This document shows positions 31,730 through 39,455 of a stretch of DNA of 64,000 nt, in pieces (the stretch's first letter is position 1; each line of letters begins with the position of its first letter). Origin of the DNA: Zoogloea dura. GTDB lineage: Bacteria; Pseudomonadota; Gammaproteobacteria; Burkholderiales; Rhodocyclaceae. Location: positions 45,629 through 109,628 of the forward strand of contig NZ_JABBGA010000018.1 of the NCBI RefSeq assembly GCF_012927165.1, in the 5' to 3' direction. Below the pieces are notes generated by a model. The model made no database searches and was not told the DNA's origin. It saw only the letters and a program-made list of their open reading frames with translations. A program made the position numbers and the translations under genes.

Positions 31730-33090
31730 GCCCCCTCCCTGGTCGGAATGTAGCGAGGCGCATCGAGACCTCCGCGCAGCTCGTGCAAGCGTTGTGCCCA
31801 GTCCTGCTGCAAGAGCAGTTCGGTCTGCCACTGACGCGCTTCGACATCGCCGAGGGGCAGCTCGGGCCCCATCTGCTTGTTGAGCCAGTTGCCAAAACGC
31901 TTCCCGATCTCCGCTGGCCAGTCCATCTTGTGCCACTTCCCGCAGAAGACAGCGTCGTCTTCCGCGTCCTCCAGAACTCGGCCGGGGTCCAGCCACAACT
32001 GTTCAGCCTCGTGAAGACGGCAGCGAGGATCATGAGTCCATCCCGCGGGGAGCATCACCTGGAAGCGCTGGGCGAAATCAACGAGGCCATCGACCAGGCT
32101 GTCGATCAGCGCATCGCGCCGATCCCGGGTTTCCATCGTTGGGGGTGGCCCCGAGAGCAAAAACTCGCGCAGTTCGCGCAGCATTTGCCAGGCGTCGTCG
32201 CTGCGCCCGAAGCGGGAGAGCACCGAATCCACATACCAGGGCGCCTGAACCTCACGGCTTTTCCAGCGCGGCGGGAGCGAGGCGAGCAGGTAGTTGCTGC
32301 CACCCCGCTCGCTGTTGAGCTGGCTGATGTTCTGCGGTTTGGTGCCACCGAACTTCTGGACTGCCAGGCTGGGATATTCGCGGCTCACACCCTCGTGATC
32401 ACGGCGTTCCCACCGGGCTTTCTGCGCCGCCTTGGCGGGATCGCTGAAGCGGTCTTCATTGATCGTGCGAAATACGGCGTGGGCAAACGAGCTGGCGTAG
32501 AGGGGCGCCAGGAGATGGAAGTCCCCGTCGTTGGCTGGATCTTCCCCGGTCAACCAGTACAGCTGCTTGGCCAGGCCATGGGAAGCAGGAATCTCGCTGG
32601 CAGGCTCTGTCACGCTCCTGAACGCCGCAGCCCAGGATTGAGCCTTCCCAGGTTCGCCAGAGAGCGCGGCGAGAAGATCGGCATCATCCTGCTGCATCCA
32701 CTCCAGCAAGGGCCGCTGTTCCACCGCAAGCTTGAGGAACTTGTAGACATCCAGGGCCGCGGCATTGCCCACCACGTCACCGGCAAAATCCGCACCCAGC
32801 ACATGACTACCCACCTCAGGCCGGTTCGGCAAGGACTCCGGCGGGCAGTACAGATTGGTTCCCCGTGCTTCAGGGTGGATGGGCTTGAGCGAATGGGTGA
32901 CGGTCTGGATCTGCGCAACGCGCCGCGCCGCATCCGCCAACCAGGCGGCGGGTGCGTACTGCTCCAGCAACTCGCTGCGCTTCGGATCATCGGCCGCGAG
33001 TTTGTCGAGCTTGGCCGACAGGCGCTCGCTCAGGAAATGTTCAATCGCCGCGCGAAACAGGGCGCGGCGGTCTTCAGAAGGCTGACTCAT
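31726..33090 (-). CDS. csy1: Csy1 (Cas8f) large subunit of type I-F Cascade
   Basis: 454 residues, about 20 longer than P. aeruginosa Csy1. It binds the 5' crRNA handle with Csy2 and recognises the PAM. The conserved EYPSLAVQKFGGTKPQNISQLNSERGG stretch, in the region of the PAM-reading and wedge lysines, is intact. The C-terminal helical bundle (LLQQDWAQRLHELRGGLDAPR) would recruit Cas2-3. Its ATG has its own AGGAGG, placed inside a short upstream ORF whose stop overlaps the start codon. This likely begins a second transcription unit, separated from cas2-3 by a divergently oriented gene. Confidence 0.96.
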   Translation of the reverse strand: MSQPSEDRRALFRAAIEHFLSERLSAKLDKLAADDPKRSELLEQYAPAAWLADAARRVAQIQTVTHSLKPIHPEARGTNLYCPPESLPNRPEVGSHVLGADFAGDVVGNAAALDVYKFLKLAVEQRPLLEWMQQDDADLLAALSGEPGKAQSWAAAFRSVTEPASEIPASHGLAKQLYWLTGEDPANDGDFHLLAPLYASSFAHAVFRTINEDRFSDPAKAAQKARWERRDHEGVSREYPSLAVQKFGGTKPQNISQLNSERGGSNYLLASLPPRWKSREVQAPWYVDSVLSRFGRSDDAWQMLRELREFLLSGPPPTMETRDRRDALIDSLVDGLVDFAQRFQVMLPAGWTHDPRCRLHEAEQLWLDPGRVLEDAEDDAVFCGKWHKMDWPAEIGKRFGNWLNKQMGPELPLGDVEARQWQTELLLQQDWAQRLHELRGGLDAPRYIPTREGA

Positions 33091-33155
33091 GATGAGCCTC
33101 CTGCGCCACCGGCCCGACTGGGCACCGGCATCCGTTTGCTAGCAGTGCGTTGCAT
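33087..33155 (-). CDS. 22-codon upstream ORF overlapping csy1 (possible leader peptide)
   Basis: A 22-residue frame (starts MQRTASKRMP, ends GGAGGSS) with a near-perfect AGGAGG ribosome binding site 6 nt before its ATG. Its TGA overlaps the csy1 ATG (ATGA). It reads through the csy1 ribosome binding site, a layout for translational coupling. It is Arg/Lys/Ser/Gly-rich with no membrane or codon-repeat attenuation signal. It could be a coupling peptide or chance. No family is known to me. Confidence 0.45.
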   Translation of the reverse strand: MQRTASKRMPVPSRAGGAGGSS

Positions 33156-33180
33156 TTCAATCCTCCTCTTGATCAAATGT

Positions 33181-33192
33181 GTTTGTCCAAAC
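33181..33192. promoter_or_regulatory. Inverted repeat in the csy1/mntA divergent region
   Basis: GTTTGTCCAAAC has perfect 5-bp arms around a 2-bp centre. It lies 26 bp upstream of the 22-codon ORF start on one strand and 30 bp upstream of the nucleotidyltransferase start on the other. The position suits an operator for either or both promoters. The nearby TTGATCAA (33169-33176) is a second, shorter palindrome. Confidence 0.35.
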
Positions 33193-33222
33193 CTGTGTCG
33201 GTACTTGCTAAGTGATACGACG

Positions 33223-33513
33223 ATGAAACCTTCCCTCGCCCTCCAACTGAACAGCCAAGCCATCCTGGAGGCAGCCCGGAGGTTCCGGGTCAGCAATCCG
33301 CGGGTGTTCGGCTCGGTTCTGCATGGCGCGGATAAGGACGACAGTGACCTCGACTTGCTCGTCGCCCCCTCTCCAGAAACCACGCTGTTCGACTTGGGCG
33401 GGCTGCAGGTCGAACTGGAGGCACTCCTCGGAGTACCGGTGGACGTAAGGACGCCCGGCGATCTGCCGTCACGCTTCAGGGCGCAGGTTCTGGCGGAGGC
33501 CAAGCCGTTATGA
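33223..33513 (+). CDS. MntA-type minimal nucleotidyltransferase antitoxin inside the cas locus
   Basis: 96 residues. It has a complete MNT active site: FGSVLHGADKDDSDLDLLV gives the GS...DxD motif, and VPVDVRTP supplies the third Asp. In HEPN-MNT toxin-antitoxin pairs, the MNT protein silences the HEPN RNase toxin by AMPylation. Here it is antisense to the cas genes, between cas2-3 and csy1. The start follows the divergent regulatory region. A frame running upstream from 31717 is a csy1 shadow. The expected HEPN partner overlaps by 4 bp but is only a stub. Confidence 0.85.
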   Translation: MKPSLALQLNSQAILEAARRFRVSNPRVFGSVLHGADKDDSDLDLLVAPSPETTLFDLGGLQVELEALLGVPVDVRTPGDLPSRFRAQVLAEAKPL

Positions 33514-33638
33514 CCATTGGGCGCCTTCAGCTTTGGCTGGAGCAGATGTACGAGGCAACAGCCCAATCGCTGCGTGAGCTGATGCTCCACTTGCCAGCCG
33601 TGGCAACCTCGGCCCAAACCTGGCCAGCTTCTGAATAA
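33510..33638 (+). pseudogene. Truncated HEPN-toxin-like partner of MntA
   Basis: An ATG overlapping the mntA stop (ATGA) opens a 42-codon frame starting MTIGRLQLWLEQMYEATAQS, reminiscent of the first helix of HepT-type HEPN toxins, and then ends at TAA. The RxxxxH RNase motif and the other helices of a toxin of about 110 to 140 residues are absent. The gap to the cas2-3 stop is only 23 bp, so the rest is deleted. The family assignment rests on position and short similarity. A small unrelated ORF is possible. Confidence 0.45.
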
Positions 33639-33661
33639 GCCTGGAGTTCCGCAGCCCCTCA

Positions 33662-36600
33662 TCACCTCTCCCTCGTAAACCCCAGCACCGGGTGGAATCG
33701 CCATCCCTGTTCGCTGTCCGGCAGGCTGACCGCGCCGTAACGCTGGGCGCAGTTCAGGAGCGGCATCTCAAGGGATTCGGCCAGGGCGCCAAGGGCTTCC
33801 AGGTAGTCTGTTTCGCCCCAGGGCACGATGCGCTCCCCCATCACCTGACTATCCGGCACGCGATGGTTCTGGCTGCCCTCGATCTGCACGTACAGGGATT
33901 CCCATTTCCTCTTGCCCGGATCAATCCGGTGGAGGACGTAGTCGTCTTCGTCCTCGTTGGGCAGAAGCACCACGTCTACGCTCTTCAGGCTGTCGTCCCG
34001 AAAGGGCTGTTGCTGGGGGAGTACCGCGGTCAGCCAGACCTGCGGCGAGGTCCACTGGCTGGCGGCGTTCAGGGTGGTCTTCGGCTTCTGGCCTGAGCGC
34101 AACTGGCGGGCACTGAGCGGCACGGCGGAGGACGCCTGGGGAAGCATCTGCTGACGCATGCGGGCATGCTCCAGGTCGACCAATCGGCGGGAGGGCTCAA
34201 GCTGTTCGTCAGGCCGGGGCAGGATGCGGGGCCGTGCATCGATGACCCGTATCTCCGCGGCATCGAGCAATTCGGCGAGACGATGGGTAGAGAGGCGAAA
34301 GGGCACGTCATCCTGCTCGAAACCCGGCCGGCAGAAGGCCGCCCTGCCCGGGCTTTCCAGGTGGCGCAGATTGGAGTCGAACACCAGCAGGTTGGCGGTT
34401 TCGACCGTTCCAGGACGATGCCGACGGATGCGCCCGGCCAGCTGGATCAGCGAGCGCATGGACGAGGGCTCTACGATGGCCCAGTCGTAATCGTGATCAC
34501 GACCCACCTCCGTGACGGGTGAGCCGAGGACGACGAACAACTGGTCGGGCTCCGGGCTTTGGTCCAGGCGCCCACGGATGTCGGGTAGTTCAAACACCGC
34601 GTCGGGACTGCGCCGGTTCAAGGCCGTATCGAGGCGATTTTCGATGGCCGAGCGGATCAGCAGCGGGTACTGGGAGTGATAGGCGCACAGATGAAGTCGG
34701 TGTCCTTCCGGCATGCCCGCGGCGTACAACGCGAGCGCCACGTCGAACAAGGGATCGATATTGGCCATGCGCACCAGCCCGAAGCTGACCCGTTTGCCGG
34801 TCTTGGGATCGGTGCTGTGATGCAGGCCATGCAGCTTCAAGGCGGCATCCCGCACCGTGCGGGCGAAACCGGCTCGAATGCCCGGGATGTCTGCGCCACC
34901 TGCAGGCAAGGGAATGAGCTCGCCAAGACGCCTGACAGGCGCTTTGGCAAGGCGGGCATGGCGTTTCAGCACAAAGTGCTGGTGTGCATCCAGAAAGCCC
35001 TGACTATTGGCACAGTCCTGCTGCAGTTGGTCAAACTCGTCGAACCAGGCACAACAGACAACGGGGGCTTCGCCCGGGAGTTCTCCCCGATTGCGTTGAA
35101 ACCAGGCCCGGCCATCCAGATAGGCACGGAACAAGCCGTCCACCAGCGCCGGCGGCAAGGTGGCTGACGAGAGCAGTACGCGGCTACCCAGCAGGCCGGC
35201 CCAATGCACGAGCCGGGTCAGGGCCGGGAGGTCATCGATATCAAAGTCGTCGGGCTCATCCAGAACCAGGTCGCCGCTCAACAGACGCAGCATCGGCGCA
35301 ATCTGCCGCCCTCCGCGCGGGCTTTCGGTGGCCGGGGTCAGGTGGTCCACCGTACATACCAGCAAGGGCGCGGCCAGCAGGGAGCGCACCTGGGGATCCC
35401 CGGACAGACGCTGCAGAATCGGGTGTTCGGCATTGCCTTCGAACAGGACGTGGCTGTCTTCCTGCAGCAGGCTCTGGGTCGACGCCGAACCGGACTTCTC
35501 TGCCAGGCGTTCGTGGAACTCGAACAACTCACGGCTGGCGGAACCACCGACCTTGATGGCCAGCTCATCGTCAGACAGGCCGAGGGCATCGCGAAAGGCG
35601 TGGCCCGTCTGCAGCGTCAGCGTGCGCAAGCCCAGCGCAAACGCACAGCGCATGCCTTTGAGCGGATCGGCCAGGGCATTCATGATGCGGGCGTTCGCCA
35701 GGGTCTTGCCGCAGCCGGTTGACGCCATGTTCACGATGAAGGCCCCTTGGCGGGTGGCACGCTCGCGCATGGCCGCAGCGGTATCTGCGGCGCGGTCCTG
35801 CCAGCGGAAGCGCTCATCCTGACTGCGTTTGCGCAGCCCCTTGTGGCGGGCCAGACGCGGCAAGTGAAGTTCGAATCCGGGAAGGGCGTGATTGATGACC
35901 CCAGCGTGTTTTGTCACCCCCAGCAGGTGCTCATCCAGGGTCTGATTCAGGGCGCCCGTATCCCGCCTTGTGTTGGCAAAGAGCGGGTAGCCCTTCTCTC
36001 CCTGCTCCCGCTCACTCCTCTCGGTCAGGCTGGAGTAATGATGGTCAGCGAGCATCAGGCTCAGTCGGGAAAGATGCATGACAAAAGGATCGCCACACCA
36101 ATCGGGTTCGCGCACCCCACGCTGCAACTCAAGCAGTCGCCGGGCGATTCGACCAGCGCGCTTGCGCCATGCCGGAACGGTGACCGGCAAGCCATGCTGA
36201 AACTGCCAGTAGGCTCCCACGGCGGCACGATCCGGCGTGCCGGCAAGCTCGTTCCAGTCGGCATCCACCTGCTCCAGCAGCCTGTTCAGTTGCTCGCTGC
36301 GGAAATCCCGCACCTTGGCACCGAGCCAACGCTGCCCTCCCTTGTCATCCTCGGCGGGCATCACCGGCAAACGGTGATGGGTCAGCACCAACCAGCCGAC
36401 GGCCCGGGCCAGCGGCGGCAGGACGGCGAAAGGCTTGCAGCCTCCCGCGGCAGAGTCCAGCCCGTCACGCAGCAAGCGGCCATCGGCGAGCCAGCTCTCA
36501 TCATCCAGTGATGTAGGCTCGATCAAGCGCTGCAACCATTCGTCGTCACTCGACGTACCCACGAAAGCCTGGAAAAGGCGCAGCGAAACCCACTCGTGCC

Positions 36601-37042
36601 GGTAGAGATTGCGTGTCAGCGGCGCACCAGGCAGAAGCCGCTCCTGAAAGGCCCGGCAGGCCTTGCCCAGGTCGTGCAGCAGTGCCGCCAGGGAAGAAAG
36701 AAGATGGATACGCTGCAGACCATGCCAGTCGTTCTCGCTGTCACGGCGCAGCACGTTGCGACGGGTGGTGTTGGTGGGCACGGCGCCTTGCCCATTGAAC
36801 TGGCTCGCATCACCCACGATCCACAGCAGTTCGGTGTGATCCTTGCCCCGGATCCAGTGGCAGGCCACCGCGGTGTTCTTGCGGGCCGTCTTGCGCAAGA
36901 GGCGGCGGAGCGTATCCAGGCCTTGCTGCGTAATCGGCGTCTGCCAGGTCCGCTCCCCGCGCCGTTCGGCAAACTGGTCGATGATCCGCCGGGTTTCGGT
37001 CAGGGCGTTCTTGGTGCATTGGGAGATCAGCAGGATGTTCAT
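33662..37042 (-). CDS. cas3f: Cas2-Cas3 fusion (type I-F helicase-nuclease and adaptation subunit)
   Basis: 1126 residues. Residues 1 to about 95 are the Cas2 domain (MNILLISQCTKNALTETRRI...). The HD nuclease follows, with LLHDLGKACRAF (His-Asp near 123-124), THHRLP near 221 and LADHHYSS near 331. The SF2 helicase has Walker A MASTGCGKT near 439-447, a DEPDDFD box near 595, the STATLPPALVDGL motif III region and a C-terminal RIRRH motif VI. It unwinds and degrades Cascade-bound target and forms the integrase with Cas1. The start shares one base with the cas1 stop. The cas2-3 and csy genes are split by the antisense mntA gene. Confidence 0.97.
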   Translation of the reverse strand: MNILLISQCTKNALTETRRIIDQFAERRGERTWQTPITQQGLDTLRRLLRKTARKNTAVACHWIRGKDHTELLWIVGDASQFNGQGAVPTNTTRRNVLRRDSENDWHGLQRIHLLSSLAALLHDLGKACRAFQERLLPGAPLTRNLYRHEWVSLRLFQAFVGTSSDDEWLQRLIEPTSLDDESWLADGRLLRDGLDSAAGGCKPFAVLPPLARAVGWLVLTHHRLPVMPAEDDKGGQRWLGAKVRDFRSEQLNRLLEQVDADWNELAGTPDRAAVGAYWQFQHGLPVTVPAWRKRAGRIARRLLELQRGVREPDWCGDPFVMHLSRLSLMLADHHYSSLTERSEREQGEKGYPLFANTRRDTGALNQTLDEHLLGVTKHAGVINHALPGFELHLPRLARHKGLRKRSQDERFRWQDRAADTAAAMRERATRQGAFIVNMASTGCGKTLANARIMNALADPLKGMRCAFALGLRTLTLQTGHAFRDALGLSDDELAIKVGGSASRELFEFHERLAEKSGSASTQSLLQEDSHVLFEGNAEHPILQRLSGDPQVRSLLAAPLLVCTVDHLTPATESPRGGRQIAPMLRLLSGDLVLDEPDDFDIDDLPALTRLVHWAGLLGSRVLLSSATLPPALVDGLFRAYLDGRAWFQRNRGELPGEAPVVCCAWFDEFDQLQQDCANSQGFLDAHQHFVLKRHARLAKAPVRRLGELIPLPAGGADIPGIRAGFARTVRDAALKLHGLHHSTDPKTGKRVSFGLVRMANIDPLFDVALALYAAGMPEGHRLHLCAYHSQYPLLIRSAIENRLDTALNRRSPDAVFELPDIRGRLDQSPEPDQLFVVLGSPVTEVGRDHDYDWAIVEPSSMRSLIQLAGRIRRHRPGTVETANLLVFDSNLRHLESPGRAAFCRPGFEQDDVPFRLSTHRLAELLDAAEIRVIDARPRILPRPDEQLEPSRRLVDLEHARMRQQMLPQASSAVPLSARQLRSGQKPKTTLNAASQWTSPQVWLTAVLPQQQPFRDDSLKSVDVVLLPNEDEDDYVLHRIDPGKRKWESLYVQIEGSQNHRVPDSQVMGERIVPWGETDYLEALGALAESLEMPLLNCAQRYGAVSLPDSEQGWRFHPVLGFTRER

Positions 37043-38016
37043 TACGCCTGCCTGCCGAGGTCGAGGGCGATGGCCTTGACGGTGTCGATCATGAAGTCCA
37101 GCGCTTCCGCCTGGACCAGGCTGGCGATGCAGGCCTCACGGAAGCCCTGTTCGTCGTCGCCGCGCATGGCCGAGACGAAGGCCTGCGGCAGGATCAGTGC
37201 GTCCTTCACCAGGTCGGCGATGTCGAAAACCAGCCCGCCGCGGCGTGTCTTGCCGTGCAGCACGGCCAGCCCGTGGGGCAGGCCCAGGACCCAGGCGGCC
37301 GTGGCGCCGAGACCGTAGGCCAGGTAATTGCCATGGTCGAGAAAGCGGTTGGCCGGATCGGCGCCGCTGCCGTTCTTGGCGCGGACAAAGTCGCCGTAGC
37401 CGGTGGCATCGCAGGCCAGCTTGAAGAGCTTCTTGGTGAGGCGGGCTTCTTCGGTCAGCAGCGCGGTGTTGTCCGGGGCCAGATCGATCTGGCGCAGAGA
37501 GGCATCCAGGGCGGGCTTCAGCCTGTCTGCGGGAATCACAAACCCGCCATCCGCCAGCTTGCGATTGCCTACCCAGTGTTCGGCGATGCGCGCCAGCCGG
37601 GCGCGCTGGATGGCCTTGGCCGCCTCCAGGCGCAGTGCATCGTCGAACCAGAAGCGCACCCAGTGCTGCAGGTATTCGGTCGGGCGGTATTCACTCTGCG
37701 GCGAAAACCAAGCCACTTCGATATCCATCTCGTTGGCGCTGTAGAGCGGTGTGCCACCGCCCCCGGAGAAGCCGACCATCACCCCGGCCTTGGCCAATTC
37801 CCGCATGGCGGCCTGGGTGATCGACGTACCCGTGCCCAGCAGGAGCACGGTTGTGTTGGCGATGGGAATGTTCCAGTAGAGGGACTGGCTGCCCTCGTCG
37901 GTCACATACTCGACCCGCCCGCCATTGACCAGTACGCGGCAATGGCGGAGGTAATAGATGTTGGCCCGCTTGGAATGCAGGATGGTCTTGAGGTCGGAGG
38001 GGGTGAAGGTGTCCAT
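37042..38016 (-). CDS. cas1: Cas1f integrase
   Basis: 324 residues from the ATG of MDTFTPSDLKTILHSKRANIYYL, equal to the length of P. aeruginosa Cas1. An in-frame ATG six codons earlier is less likely. The metal-binding triad positions look intact: Glu in LLTEEARLTKKLF, His in FLDHGNYLAYG and Asp in VFDIADLVKDALILP. With Cas2-3 it inserts new spacers at the leader end. It is the first cas gene, 76 bp after the WYL regulator gene and co-oriented with it. Confidence 0.97.
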   Translation of the reverse strand: MDTFTPSDLKTILHSKRANIYYLRHCRVLVNGGRVEYVTDEGSQSLYWNIPIANTTVLLLGTGTSITQAAMRELAKAGVMVGFSGGGGTPLYSANEMDIEVAWFSPQSEYRPTEYLQHWVRFWFDDALRLEAAKAIQRARLARIAEHWVGNRKLADGGFVIPADRLKPALDASLRQIDLAPDNTALLTEEARLTKKLFKLACDATGYGDFVRAKNGSGADPANRFLDHGNYLAYGLGATAAWVLGLPHGLAVLHGKTRRGGLVFDIADLVKDALILPQAFVSAMRGDDEQGFREACIASLVQAEALDFMIDTVKAIALDLGRQA

Positions 38017-38062
38017 GGCGATGCTCCAGTTCATTTCCGGGTGAATTGTGCTGACGCGGGTA

Positions 38063-38077
38063 GCTCACCACGTGAGC
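38063..38077. promoter_or_regulatory. Inverted repeat upstream of cas1
   Basis: GCTCAC-CAC-GTGAGC is a perfect 6-3-6 inverted repeat 46 bp upstream of the cas1 start, in the 76-bp gap behind the WYL gene. A second one, GATAT-CA-ATATC at 38089-38100, overlaps the WYL stop codon. Either could be an operator for the adjacent WYL regulator. Confidence 0.4.
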
Positions 38078-38092
38078 CCCTCATCGCCGATA

Positions 38093-39064
38093 TCAATATC
38101 TGCCGAGCATCACCCCCAACTCCTCCCCCACTACCTCGCGCAGCTCTACCGGTGCCAGCACCTCGCAGTGCCGGCCATGCTTGAGGATGTCCATCAGGAG
38201 CTCGCGATGGTCTGCATAGGGAATCTCCAGAACGTAGGCGCCGTCGTCCTGGAAGTGGCATTTCTGGTCGGGATGCCAGAATTCGCTGGCGACCCAGCGG
38301 GCGCGCTCGGGGCTGAAGCGCAGGCGGGCCCACTTGATGCCGGCGCCGGCGAAGATGCCGTAGCCGGGGCCCAGGACTGCATCGATCGTCTCCTGGGGAA
38401 TGTCCTTCGCGGCAAGGTCAAGGAGTTCGACGCTGCGTATGGAATCCACCGCAAAGCTGCGCAGAGCGCCCCGGACATGGCACCACGCGTCGAGATACCA
38501 GTTCTCCCGGTAATGGACGAGACGCTGGGGTGAGATCTGCCGGTCGGACTCCTCGCCCTTGCCCCGGGCGTAATAGCGGATGGAGAGACGTTTGCGCCAC
38601 AGAAGCGCGGAGCCGACCTTTTCGAAGTGGGCGAGCTTCATGCCGCGTTTGCCGATCCCGACGATCAGCACCCGGCGGCGCACCTCTTCAGAGGCGTCAT
38701 CGGCCGCGCCCAGCAGCTTGTCGAGACGCCGGACCAGCGGTTCCACATGAGGCGCCAGGAGACCGCCGGGATCGAGATTGGCCAGCAGGTGCTGCATGGT
38801 GAGCAGCGCGTGGATTTCCTTGTCGGAGAACCACATGCCCGGCAACTCGGCCTGGGCGGCCTCCGGTTGTGATCGGTCGAGGATGTAGCCACCCAGCTCG
38901 CGCTTCCATTCGATCGGAACCTGGAAGCGGTCCCGGAGATACTGGATATCCCGTTTGAACGTAGCGGGTGACACTTCCAGCGCATCCAGAAACTGCTGGA
39001 CGGTCACGTGGCGCTGGCGGGCAAGGAGTTGACGGATCAGGTAAAAGCGCTCGGAGCGGTCCAT
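38093..39064 (-). CDS. HTH-WYL domain transcriptional regulator next to cas1
   Basis: 323 residues. The N-terminal DeoR-like helix-turn-helix has RFYLIRQLLARQRHVTVQQFLDALEVSPATFKRDIQYLRD. A WYL domain in the middle (RLVHYRENWYLDAWCHVRGALRSFAVDSI) and a WCX-type C-terminus follow. WYL regulators bind nucleic-acid-like or nucleotide ligands and commonly control defence loci (BrxR/CapW types, CRISPR regulators). Its orientation and place directly before cas1 make it the likely regulator of this locus. No ligand can be deduced. Confidence 0.9.
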   Translation of the reverse strand: MDRSERFYLIRQLLARQRHVTVQQFLDALEVSPATFKRDIQYLRDRFQVPIEWKRELGGYILDRSQPEAAQAELPGMWFSDKEIHALLTMQHLLANLDPGGLLAPHVEPLVRRLDKLLGAADDASEEVRRRVLIVGIGKRGMKLAHFEKVGSALLWRKRLSIRYYARGKGEESDRQISPQRLVHYRENWYLDAWCHVRGALRSFAVDSIRSVELLDLAAKDIPQETIDAVLGPGYGIFAGAGIKWARLRFSPERARWVASEFWHPDQKCHFQDDGAYVLEIPYADHRELLMDILKHGRHCEVLAPVELREVVGEELGVMLGRY

Positions 39065-39219
39065 GGCGGGTCGGGGGTAGTCAGGACCTCAGCCTGACAT
39101 GGCAAGGCATGCACCGGCTGTGAGGCAGCGCACTCCTTTGCCATGAACTGCCACGCCCTCATTCCGTGATGAGGCCATCACCCGGCCGGCATGCCGTCCG
39201 AATCCCGCCCGCTCTCGCC

Positions 39220-39233
39220 CTACGCATGCGTAG
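39220..39233. promoter_or_regulatory. 14-bp perfect palindrome upstream of the sigma54 promoter
   Basis: CTACGCATGCGTAG is a perfect palindrome about 110 bp upstream of the -24 element. That is the usual distance for an enhancer-binding-protein site. The intergenic region 39065-39455 holds this element, an inverted pair CCGGATG/CATCCGG (39239-39245 and 39273-39279) and the sigma54 promoter, with no gene. Confidence 0.45.
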
Positions 39234-39330
39234 CAAATCCGGATGAATTCCCTTCAACACAAAAAGGATACCCATCCGGCAATTCCCGCAAGCCCCTGAA
39301 TACCATGCATTAGTCCTTTTCCCCATGCCT

Positions 39331-39347
39331 TTGGCACGTCGTTTGCA
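39331..39347 (+). promoter_or_regulatory. Near-consensus sigma54 promoter
   Basis: TTGGCACGTCGTTTGCA carries the -24 GG and -12 GC with exactly 10 bp between them and matches TGGCACG-N4-TTGCA. It lies 109 bp upstream of the alcohol dehydrogenase ATG. Expression should need RpoN plus an enhancer-binding activator, which is not encoded next to it in the window. Confidence 0.85.
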
Positions 39348-39455
39348 CAGAGCGCTGCGCTTTCCATACGGAGAGCGGATTGCCAGCAATAAAGAACACG
39401 GGACACCCACTAGGGGCAGATCCCGTAAACGACATATCCATGGAAGGAGGAAGAG

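Noticed and set aside
33169..33176. TTGATCAA upstream of csy1 as an FNR box
   Set aside because: It lacks the 4-bp spacer of the FNR consensus, unlike the true match at 56664-56677.
31717..33222. N-terminal extension of the MntA frame to 598 residues
   Set aside because: It is antisense to csy1. The nucleotidyltransferase fold begins at the ATG at 33223.
33091..33661. A CreA-like mini CRISPR repeat guiding repression of the embedded module
   Set aside because: I looked for the CTGCC/GGCAG hairpin or an AGAAA handle outside the array in this region and found none by eye. A computed search with mismatches would be needed to exclude a degenerate copy.
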